Below are positions 17,981 through 24,573 of a stretch of DNA of 36,023 bases, piece by piece. The position numbers and the translations under genes are program-made. Source of the stretch: an uncultured Gammaproteobacteria bacterium (GTDB lineage: Bacteria; Pseudomonadota; Gammaproteobacteria; Pseudomonadales; Pseudohongiellaceae). The first letter of the stretch is position 1, and each line of letters opens with the position of its first letter. The stretch lies in NCBI GenBank assembly GCA_903853385.1, contig CAINTJ010000052.1, positions 1 to 36,023 on the forward strand. Direction: 5' to 3'. Under the pieces are notes generated by a model. The model ran no database searches and was not told the origin of the DNA. It worked only from the letters and a program-made list of their open reading frames with translations.

Positions 17981-19450
17981 ATGATGAGTTCCGCAATGCT
18001 GATAGATTTACTCCAGATCATTCTGCTGACCCTCACTACGGTGGCAGTCATGGTGGTAGCCGGTTTCCGGCGTGACCATGGCCTGGTCAATGTACTGACC
18101 CAATGCGGCCTGTTTGCCGCCTTGCTGGTGTTTGCGGTAATTCGCCCGGTAACGCCGTTGCAGGTCACACCGCTGTTGATCATTGATGAGTACAGCCTGT
18201 TCTTTTCCAGCCTCATCATCATCGGTGCCATTGCCGTCACCGCGATGGCCTACCCTTATTTTGAAAAGCACCACCAGATGAACGAAGAGTTTTATCTGCT
18301 GGTGCTGTGCGGCACTTTGGGTGGCGTGGTCATGGCCGCCAGCAACCACTTTGTCTCGTTCTTTATCGGCATGGAAATGATGGGCATCAGTCTCTATGCC
18401 ATGATTGCCTATACCGTGCATGCGAAGCAGCCGGCCAAATTCCCGCTGGAAGCGGCCATCAAATACCTGATCCTGTCGGGCATTGCCTCGGCCGTGATGC
18501 TGTTCGGCATGGCCCTGATCTACGCCATGGTCGGCACTTTTGAATTCCCGCTGCTGGCAGCGGCCACCGGTGGACTGGATGCCTCCCTGCATCCGCTTAT
18601 GTTGACCGGTTACCTGATGATCATCGTGGGCATCGCCTTCAAACTGTCACTGGTACCGTTCCACATGTGGACACCGGATGTTTATGAAGGCGCCCCATTG
18701 CCGGTAACTGCCTTCCTTGCCACCATTTCCAAAATTGCCATGGTGGCTGTGGCAATGCGGCTGCTGTTGGCCGCGCAGGCATTTAGCTTCGGCCAGGTCA
18801 CTTCGGTGCTGTCACTGCTGGCTGCCGCTTCCATGATCCTCGGCAACCTGCTGGCGGTGATGCAGAGCAATATCAAACGTCTGTTGGCTTATTCATCGAT
18901 TGCGCATCTGGGCTATCTGATGGTGGTGATAATAGCGGCGGTAGCGGTACCCGAATTGCTCAGCATTGAAAGCATGGGCTTTTACATCGCTGCTTATTTC
19001 TGCATGACCATCGCCGGTTTCGCTGTGCTCAGTGCATTGTCCAATGCCGGCAAGGAAATGGATTCCATCGTCGACTTCCAGGGTTTGTTCTGGCGTAACC
19101 CCTGGCTGGCTACCGTGATGATCGTCGTGTTGTTTTCGCTCGCCGGTATCCCACTTACTGCCGGCTTCATTGGCAAGTTCTATATTTTCACCACCGGTGT
19201 CGAAGGTCAGCTGTGGTACTTGTTGACCATGCTGATCATCGGCAGTGCGATCGGTTTGTATTACTACTTGCGCTTGATCTACACGATGCTGCAGGAGCCG
19301 CACCATAATCTGGCCAATGATCCGGCCGCGGTGCGGTTGCCGCTGGGTCTTAACGCGGTGATGACAGCCATGACAGTCGCAATTATTTACCTCGGTGTGT
19401 ATCCGACGGCCTTCATCAAAACGCTGCAAAGTCTGGCCAGCACACTTTGA
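17981..19450 (+). CDS. nuoN: NADH-quinone oxidoreductase subunit N
   Basis: NuoN is the third antiporter-like pumping subunit and sits next to NuoK. The protein is 489 residues (E. coli 485). The helix-5 glutamate is in IGMEMMGISLYAMIAY near 127-142, and the pumping lysine is in GIAFKLSLVPFHMWTPDVYE, followed by GAPLPVTAFLATISKIAMV. Two adjacent ATGs (17981 and 17984) open the frame and either could be used. It is the last gene of the operon; a 237-bp region with hairpins follows before the recombinase gene. Confidence 0.96.
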   Translation: MMSSAMLIDLLQIILLTLTTVAVMVVAGFRRDHGLVNVLTQCGLFAALLVFAVIRPVTPLQVTPLLIIDEYSLFFSSLIIIGAIAVTAMAYPYFEKHHQMNEEFYLLVLCGTLGGVVMAASNHFVSFFIGMEMMGISLYAMIAYTVHAKQPAKFPLEAAIKYLILSGIASAVMLFGMALIYAMVGTFEFPLLAAATGGLDASLHPLMLTGYLMIIVGIAFKLSLVPFHMWTPDVYEGAPLPVTAFLATISKIAMVAVAMRLLLAAQAFSFGQVTSVLSLLAAASMILGNLLAVMQSNIKRLLAYSSIAHLGYLMVVIIAAVAVPELLSIESMGFYIAAYFCMTIAGFAVLSALSNAGKEMDSIVDFQGLFWRNPWLATVMIVVLFSLAGIPLTAGFIGKFYIFTTGVEGQLWYLLTMLIIGSAIGLYYYLRLIYTMLQEPHHNLANDPAAVRLPLGLNAVMTAMTVAIIYLGVYPTAFIKTLQSLASTL

Positions 19451-19464
19451 TCCGCTAAGGGCCT

Positions 19465-19483
19465 GCGAGTCGCCCTGACTCGC
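19465..19483. repeat. Hairpin after nuoN
   Basis: GCGAGTC (19465-19471) pairs perfectly with GACTCGC (19477-19483) around five bases, starting 15 bp after the nuoN stop. It is the natural candidate for the 3' end of the nuo message. No T-run follows, so it may stabilise the transcript or end it with Rho rather than act as an intrinsic terminator. Confidence 0.4.
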
Positions 19484-19520
19484 CGGTCAGAACAATAACC
19501 TGACAATTCCTAGATTTAGC

Positions 19521-19550
19521 TTGCATAGTTAAAATTACCCTGAGTAGAAT
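19521..19550 (+). promoter_or_regulatory. Candidate sigma-70 promoter upstream of recombinase-lolCDE
   Basis: TTGCAT (19521-19526) and TAGAAT (19545-19550) are 18 bp apart, near the sigma-70 consensus and spacing. It points to the recombinase gene 137 bp downstream and could drive the recombinase-lolCDE operon. A short hairpin follows it, so a transcript from here would have a structured leader. Confidence 0.38.
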
Positions 19551-19580
19551 TCCCGCCCCCGGCAGCTATTTGCGCAGGCA

Positions 19581-19599
19581 GAGACACAAGTCTCGTTTT
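19581..19599 (+). terminator. Short hairpin with T tract in the recombinase leader
   Basis: GAGAC (19581-19585) and GTCTC (19590-19594) form a 5-bp perfect stem with a four-base loop, followed by GTTTT. It has the form of a weak intrinsic terminator or attenuator between the candidate promoter at 19521 and the recombinase start. The stem is short, so this could be chance. Confidence 0.25.
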
Positions 19600-19646
19600 G
19601 CGTAGTCAAGCCAGTATCTATATTTGTAAATTACTTGAACAAAGTG

Positions 19647-19670
19647 ATTTATCTCTATGATAAATATAAT
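19647..19670 (+). promoter_or_regulatory. Inverted repeat over a perfect -10 box before the recombinase
   Basis: ATTTATC (19647-19653) and GATAAAT (19659-19665) form a perfect 7-bp inverted repeat with a 5-bp centre. Its right end runs into TATAAT (19665-19670), a consensus -10 hexamer. TTGAAC at 19635-19640 could be part of a -35, but the distance (24 bp) is too long for TATAAT and short (15 bp) for the alternative TATGAT at 19656-19661. The arrangement looks like an operator over a promoter, 18 bp before the gene. GAGGA at 19676-19680 is the ribosome site. Confidence 0.4.
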
Positions 19671-19687
19671 AAATTGAGGAATTGATC

Positions 19688-20407
19688 ATGGCGGTTTACA
19701 GCTATGCTAGAACTTCTGAAGTAGAGGCCACTGAATTTGGCAGCCAACTGGAAGAGCTGCTTGAGAAGGAGAGTCTGCGGCTGCACACCTTTGCATTGCG
19801 CGTAGGTTTGCGGGTCAACCAGAACATCGTCGAGCAGGGTTTGCTGTGGTCGATGGAGCTGGCCGACCGCCCGGCCTGGCAAAGTCTGTTGGATCGTCTC
19901 GAAAGTGGCGACATCATCGTTACCTGCACGCTGGAACGCATGTTCAGCAGCTGCGAAGACATGCAGAGCACCCTCAAAATGCTGCGCAAGCGCAAAGTGC
20001 GCCTGTTTGTGGTCGATCTGGAAGGAGAGCTCACCAATCCGCAATTCACACCCGCCTTCGACAAAGTACTGCGCGTTTTCCACAGCCTTGAGCGTCGTCG
20101 TTCCACCGAAAGGATCAAGACCGTCAAACAGAAGCAGCGTAGCAAAGGCCGCTTCCTGGGTGGCAGCCGTCCGTTCGGTTATCTGATTCACACCAATGGC
20201 CGCCTCATCGAAAATCCGATGGAGCAGAAAGTGCTGAAGCAGATCCTGAAGATGAATACCCAGGGCAAATCCCTGCGCGCAATCTCGTCCGAAGTCAGCA
20301 CCCCGGTCATGCCGATCAGTTTCAAGACTGTGCAGCGCCTGCTCAAACGGCACCAGTTGCATGGCGAGCACCATCCGGAAACCGGCAGCATGGCTGAGCT
20401 TGGATGA
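19688..20407 (+). CDS. Serine-recombinase-like protein, possibly inactive or domesticated
   Basis: The 239-residue protein has the layout of a small resolvase/invertase. A catalytic-domain strand reads VYSYARTS with R8 and the nucleophile S10. DRPAWQSLLDRLESGDIIV (from D60) corresponds to the region of resolvase R45, ER at 135-136 matches the conserved E124-R125, and a C-terminal helix-turn-helix follows PFGY near 162-165. Two active-site positions differ from gamma-delta resolvase: LDRLGRD becomes LERMFSS (82-88), so Asp67 is Glu and Arg71 is Ser. The insert between S10 and R61 is longer than usual. The ATG is chosen over a TTG two codons upstream because GAGGA is seven bases before it. The stop overlaps the lolC start in ATGA. 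No inverted repeats typical of an IS flank it. It may be a DNA-binding regulator or a slow recombinase; I do not recognise a named gene. Confidence 0.8.
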   Translation: MAVYSYARTSEVEATEFGSQLEELLEKESLRLHTFALRVGLRVNQNIVEQGLLWSMELADRPAWQSLLDRLESGDIIVTCTLERMFSSCEDMQSTLKMLRKRKVRLFVVDLEGELTNPQFTPAFDKVLRVFHSLERRRSTERIKTVKQKQRSKGRFLGGSRPFGYLIHTNGRLIENPMEQKVLKQILKMNTQGKSLRAISSEVSTPVMPISFKTVQRLLKRHQLHGEHHPETGSMAELG

Positions 20408-21660
20408 GCAGCAGCAAGCAGCCGGCAGTATTCATCGGCTTGCGTTACCTGCTGGCCAAGCGCGACAACCGCTTCATATCCTTTACCTCGCTGATCTCGA
20501 TGACCGGCCTCACCCTTGGCGTTATGGCGCTGGTGGTGGTGTTGTCGGTCTTCAACGGCTCCCAGAGTGTCATGCGTGACCGCACTCTGATCACGGTGCC
20601 CCATGCCGATCTCTCGGCTACTCCCGCCTTCACCACCTGGCCACAGGCCGTCGACTTGCTGCGGCAACAACCCGGCATTGTGGCAGTAGCACCCTATACC
20701 AGCGTGGATGCCTTGCTGAGCCAGAAGGGTTATCACGAAGTGACGCAAGTGCGCGGCATAGAGCCTGCCGATGAAGCTGCCGTCAGCACGCTGGCGCAGG
20801 TGATGGTGGAGGGCAGCCTCGATCAACTGGAAGCTGGCCACAATGGCATCGTGCTCGGTCGCACCCTCGCCAATAACCTGCGTGTGTGGCCGGGTGACTC
20901 CATCAATCTGCTGGTGCCGCAGCTCAATGGCCAAGGCCAGCAACTGAGTCCGCAAATGCATCATTTCACCGTGGTGGGCATTTTCGACGTGCAATTCAAC
21001 ATCGGTGCCGAGCTGGCCTATGTCAATCTGCAGGACAGTGAACAACTGCTGCCGTCCGGGACGCTGGCGGCATCTGTGCATCTGCGCCTGAAGACCGCTG
21101 ACATCGACCACGCCGACCAGCAAGTGGCCGCCGCGCTGACCTTGCTGAACCGCGCACTGCCAGGCCCGCACTACCACGGTGAAGACTGGACCGTGACCGA
21201 AGCCAGCCTGTTCAACGCACTGCGACTGGAAAAATTCATGACCTGGCTGATGCTGATGATGATCGTCGCCATTGGTGCCTTCAACATCATCTCGACGCTG
21301 GTGATGGTAGTGGCCGAAAAACAAGCCGACATTGCCATTTTGCGCACGATGGGCGCCGGTCAGGGAACCATTCTGGCTATTTTCCTGGTACAAGGCAGCA
21401 TGGTCGGCTTTATGGGTATCACCATTGGCGCCGTGCTGGGCAGTGTCATCGCCACCCATTTCACCGCGATTGCCAGCACGCTCGAGCAAGTGCTCAGCCC
21501 CGACAGCCTTTACATGATAAGCAGCTTGCCCACCCAATGGCGCAGCTCTGATGTGCTTATTACCTGCGGCGTTTCGCTGTTGATCAGTTTCCTGGCCACG
21601 CTGTATCCGGCCTGGAAAGCGTCGCGCATTCATCCGGCCCAGGTGCTGCGTTATGTCTGA
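20404..21660 (+). CDS. lolC: Lipoprotein-releasing ABC transporter permease, LolC type
   Basis: LolC and LolE form the membrane part of the LolCDE transporter, which pulls lipoproteins out of the inner membrane and hands them to LolA. This 418-residue protein starts with the family segment [15 protein letters not shown] and a first membrane helix near 30-55 with [19 protein letters not shown] periplasmic domain runs to about 270. Three more helices follow, including [18 protein letters not shown] and the segment with [12 protein letters not shown], the coupling region for LolD, and near the end [19 protein letters not shown]. It overlaps the recombinase gene by four bases and lolD by eight. 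It is called LolC rather than LolE by order and by the other permease being more LolE-like; paralogue naming is uncertain. Confidence 0.88.
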   Translation: MSSSKQPAVFIGLRYLLAKRDNRFISFTSLISMTGLTLGVMALVVVLSVFNGSQSVMRDRTLITVPHADLSATPAFTTWPQAVDLLRQQPGIVAVAPYTSVDALLSQKGYHEVTQVRGIEPADEAAVSTLAQVMVEGSLDQLEAGHNGIVLGRTLANNLRVWPGDSINLLVPQLNGQGQQLSPQMHHFTVVGIFDVQFNIGAELAYVNLQDSEQLLPSGTLAASVHLRLKTADIDHADQQVAAALTLLNRALPGPHYHGEDWTVTEASLFNALRLEKFMTWLMLMMIVAIGAFNIISTLVMVVAEKQADIAILRTMGAGQGTILAIFLVQGSMVGFMGITIGAVLGSVIATHFTAIASTLEQVLSPDSLYMISSLPTQWRSSDVLITCGVSLLISFLATLYPAWKASRIHPAQVLRYV

Positions 21661-22351
21661 GATCGTATTGTCCTGTCATCAGCTCGGCAAAAGTTTTTCC
21701 ACCGGCGGGCAGGACCTGACGGTGCTAGCCAATCTCGAGCTTAGCGTGGCAGCCGGAGAGAAGGTGGCCATCATCGGCGTGTCCGGCTCCGGCAAAACCA
21801 CCTTGCTGAATCTGCTGGGTGGCCTCGATACGCCCGGCAGCGGCGAAGTCTATGTCAAAGGCCAACCACTGGCAGCACTGACCTCCAAACAGCAAGACAG
21901 CATGCGCAACCAATACCTCGGTTTTGTATACCAGTTCCATCATCTGCTGGGTGAATTCACTGCACAGGAAAATGTGGCTATGCCGCTGATCATTGCGCGC
22001 TTGCCCTACCAGGAGTGTTTGCAACGTGCTGCTGATTTGTTGAAACAGGTTGGGCTGGCGGACCGCATGCAGCACAAGCCGGCGCAGCTGTCGGGCGGTG
22101 AACGTCAACGCGTTGCCATCGCGCGCGCGCTGGTCAATCATCCGGCCTGTGTGCTGATGGACGAACCCACCGGCAACCTCGATCGCCACACTGCCACCTC
22201 CATCCACGATCTGATCCATCAACTCAACCGCGAACTCGGCATTAGCTTCATTCTGGTGACGCATGACACCGGTCTTGCTGCCACCATGGACCGCGTGCTG
22301 GAACTGCGCGAAGGCCGGCTGCAGCCGCTGCAGCTGTCAGCCCATGCGTAA
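21653..22351 (+). CDS. lolD: Lipoprotein-releasing ABC transporter ATPase LolD
   Basis: LolD is the cytoplasmic ATPase that powers LolCDE. The 232-residue protein has Walker [10 protein letters not shown] (42-50), the signature [15 protein letters not shown] (146-160), Walker B VLMDEP with D170 and E171, and the switch histidine H204 in LVTHD. The Q-loop region reads [18 protein letters not shown], the motif typical of the LolD/MacB branch of ATPases. Both borders overlap the neighbouring permease genes by exactly eight bases, so the three subunits are probably made in coupled amounts. Confidence 0.97.
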   Translation: MSEIVLSCHQLGKSFSTGGQDLTVLANLELSVAAGEKVAIIGVSGSGKTTLLNLLGGLDTPGSGEVYVKGQPLAALTSKQQDSMRNQYLGFVYQFHHLLGEFTAQENVAMPLIIARLPYQECLQRAADLLKQVGLADRMQHKPAQLSGGERQRVAIARALVNHPACVLMDEPTGNLDRHTATSIHDLIHQLNRELGISFILVTHDTGLAATMDRVLELREGRLQPLQLSAHA

Positions 22352-23600
22352 ACTGGTTGCGCTCTATATCGGCAGCCGCTACGCCTCGCTGCGTTCGCGC
22401 AATTTTCTGGTGGGTTTTATTTCATTGCTCACCGTGGGTGGCCTGGCACTAGGCGTGGCGATTCTGGTCACTGTGTTGTCGGTGATGAATGGCTTTGACC
22501 GCGAAATGCAGCAGCGCATTCTGGGTCTGGTGCCGCATCTCACAGTAACCACGCCACGCCTCAACTTTCTGCGCAGCGAAGCCGAGTGGAAGGATACCCG
22601 TGCCATCATCGACAACACCCCCGGCGTATTGGGCACTGCGCCCTATATGCAACTGCAAGGCATGCTGCTGGCCAATGGCCACAGCAAAGGCGTGCTGCTC
22701 AACGGCGTTGACCCGGTCCAGGAAGCCAAGGTCTCCATCATCAACAATTTCATGCAAAGCGGCAGCCTCGATGCTCTGCAGGACAAGTCCTACCACATCG
22801 CCATCGGCGCCAACCTGGCCCGGCAGTTGGGTGTGAAGGCCGGCGATGCGGTAACGCTGGTATCCACGGTTGTGCCACTCACGCCCATGGGCGAATTCAC
22901 CCGCCAGAAAACCTTTACCGTGGCCGCGATTTTCTCGGTGGGCTCGCAACTCGACAGCAACCTGGCGCTGGTGAATCTGGGCGATGCCCAGCGTGTTTAT
23001 CGACTCACCAACCAGCTGCACGGCTACCGCATCCGCACCGACAACCTGTTCGGCGTGGCCGAGCTGACCACGCGGCTGCGCGCGGCGGTCATGATGGAAC
23101 TCAACTATGACGACTGGACCCGCAGCTACGGCAACATTTACGAAAACATCCGCATGTCGAAAGCGCTGGTGGGTTTGTTGTTGTCATTGCTGGTGGCCGT
23201 GGCGGCGTTCAATGTAATCGTCAGCCTGATGATGGTGGTGCGCGAGAAGCAGGGCGATATCGCAATTCTGCGCACGATGGGGACAGCCACTGCCACCATT
23301 CGCAATATCTTTCTGGTGCAGGGCTTGGTGATAGGGCTGATTGGCACTGGCTGTGGCGTGGTGATCGGCGTGTTGTTGTCGCTGTCGATCGGCGATATCG
23401 TGGCTGCGTTGCAAGCGATGACCGGTGTGCAATTCCTGAGTGCGGATATTTATCCGGTCAATTATTTGCCGAGCCAGGTTCAGCTGGGTGACGTGTTGTT
23501 GGTGAGTGCGTTGGCATTGGTGTTGAGTTTATTGGCGACGTTGTATCCGGCAGCCAGGGCCGCACGCACGCGACCGGCTGAAATATTGCGATACGAATAA
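22344..23600 (+). CDS. lolE: Lipoprotein-releasing ABC transporter permease, LolE type
   Basis: This is the second permease of LolCDE, 418 residues from ATG 22344. Its N-terminus ([16 protein letters not shown], then [20 protein letters not shown] and [19 protein letters not shown]) fits the LolC/LolE family. The C-terminal half repeats the family layout with [18 protein letters not shown] and a final [19 protein letters not shown]. The frame is open 27 codons further upstream inside lolD, but that peptide is cysteine- and proline-rich with no resemblance to the family, so the later start is used. It overlaps lolD by eight bases and is followed by a large hairpin. Confidence 0.9.
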   Translation: MRKLVALYIGSRYASLRSRNFLVGFISLLTVGGLALGVAILVTVLSVMNGFDREMQQRILGLVPHLTVTTPRLNFLRSEAEWKDTRAIIDNTPGVLGTAPYMQLQGMLLANGHSKGVLLNGVDPVQEAKVSIINNFMQSGSLDALQDKSYHIAIGANLARQLGVKAGDAVTLVSTVVPLTPMGEFTRQKTFTVAAIFSVGSQLDSNLALVNLGDAQRVYRLTNQLHGYRIRTDNLFGVAELTTRLRAAVMMELNYDDWTRSYGNIYENIRMSKALVGLLLSLLVAVAAFNVIVSLMMVVREKQGDIAILRTMGTATATIRNIFLVQGLVIGLIGTGCGVVIGVLLSLSIGDIVAALQAMTGVQFLSADIYPVNYLPSQVQLGDVLLVSALALVLSLLATLYPAARAARTRPAEILRYE

Positions 23601-23603
23601 GTA

Positions 23604-23667
23604 AAGGCAGCGACCGGCAGCACTCCAACGAACAGCTGCAAGCGCTTGTTGGACTGCCTGCTGCCTT
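23604..23667. terminator. Large imperfect hairpin between convergent genes
   Basis: AAGGCAGC (23604-23611) pairs with GCTGCCTT (23660-23667), and TCCAAC (23624-23629) pairs with GTTGGA (23648-23653), with CGGCAG/CTGCC between them and a small bulge. The structure starts right after the lolE stop and ends before the stop of the minus-strand gene, so it is placed to end transcription from both sides. On the plus strand only a loose TTTTGTT follows, so efficiency is uncertain. Confidence 0.55.
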
Positions 23668-23675
23668 GTCTAGTG

Positions 23676-24194
23676 TCAGTTTTGTTGCTTCCACGTCGTG
23701 GTGGCTTCTTCAAACTCTTTCTGCTTCCTGGTGTACTGGATCACAGCTCTCAGGAACTCCGGATGCTGCTTGGCAATTTGCCGCATCTTGCTGCGAAAAC
23801 CTTCTTGTTGTGCGGCAATTCTGGCTTCAGCCGGGATGCTGCTGGGCGTGGTACCAAAGGCCAGGTTGTCGGCATAGTCGCGCGCATGTTCCTGCATTGC
23901 TTCACGTTCAAAGCCGGTATCGCACACCACCTTGTTGAAGTGGGTGCCAGTGGGAGAGCGGATGCTGCAATTGACTTGGTAGCGCTTGTCGTCATTGAAC
24001 TTGTTGAAGAGGTCATAAGTCTGGATTTCGGCTTCCATCATCTGGGTGCGCAGCTTCTGCACCCGCTCACCCATGATCATTATTTCTTCGGGCTGACCCT
24101 GCAACTCCAACTCGCGTGACGCCACATTCTGCTGGGCCATTGCCGACAGCGGCATGCTCAATGCGAAAGCTATTGATGCAATTCGAATACTCAT
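23676..24194 (-). CDS. Small secreted protein of unknown function
   Basis: The 172-residue protein begins with a clear Sec signal peptide: MSIR, a hydrophobic core, and a likely cut after AMA-QQ at 20/21. The mature part is charged and largely helical. A conserved-looking centre reads YDLFNKFNDDKRYQVNCSI and GTHFNKVVCDTGFE. Its two cysteines, C76 and C91, are the only ones in the protein, so a periplasmic disulfide is likely. Similar signal-peptide proteins with this pattern occur in other gammaproteobacteria as uncharacterised proteins; I cannot name a function. AGGAGG on the minus strand (24209-24204) is a near-perfect ribosome site nine bases before the ATG. It is a single gene, convergent with lolE and divergent from comEC. 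Confidence 0.88.
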   Translation of the reverse strand: MSIRIASIAFALSMPLSAMAQQNVASRELELQGQPEEIMIMGERVQKLRTQMMEAEIQTYDLFNKFNDDKRYQVNCSIRSPTGTHFNKVVCDTGFEREAMQEHARDYADNLAFGTTPSSIPAEARIAAQQEGFRSKMRQIAKQHPEFLRAVIQYTRKQKEFEEATTTWKQQN

Positions 24195-24257
24195 AGCGTG
24201 GTTCCTCCTGGATTAACAATCACAACTACATTGATAGTGTTGGAGCGGTCATAGCTG

Positions 24258-24515
24258 CTATTTAGAGATTCCATCCTCTACGTGCAATGGTCGCATGCGC
24301 TCAGCGATGATCAGCACCTGCTCTGGCTTGCGCTCGCCCTGGCAGCCACATCGCCAGACCTGAACCAGTTGCAGCTGGTGCGGCTGTATTAATTTCAACA
24401 GCAGATGCTGCAGTGTGCAATGGATTTGTGTCCGCCATGGCCTGAAACTGGCTGGGGGGCCGCAATGACCGTCAACGTAGTTACCAGCGCGGGTGCCGCC
24501 ACTGATTAATTCCAG
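24258..24515 (-). other. 86-codon open frame without a start, possible gene remnant
   Basis: Between the secreted-protein gene and comEC lie 379 bases (24195-24573) with no convincing gene. On the minus strand a frame is open from 24515 to a stop at 24260-24258. It reads as plausible protein in its second half: LLLKLIQPHQLQLVQVWRC, then GCQGERKPEQVLIIAERMRP. There is no ATG, GTG or ribosome site near its beginning, so if real it is a decayed fragment. I do not recognise the family. Nothing else is seen in the gap except the ribosome site of the minus-strand gene, and no clear comEC promoter. Confidence 0.22.
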
Positions 24516-24573
24516 TCAAACCCGGCAAGGCCTACTAGACTGCCAGCATCCAATTCCGGTTGGTCTGATACAC

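Noticed and set aside
16642-18240. 532-codon minus-strand open frame opposite nuoM and nuoN
   Set aside because: It is a shadow of two clear membrane-protein genes. The translation is very polar and repetitive with no domain.
22263-22343. Longer N-terminus for lolE
   Set aside because: The extra 27 residues lie inside lolD, are rich in cysteine and proline, and have no family match.
24493-24573. Longer N-terminus for comEC
   Set aside because: The first 27 residues are polar and precede the natural start of the first membrane segment; no ribosome site was seen.
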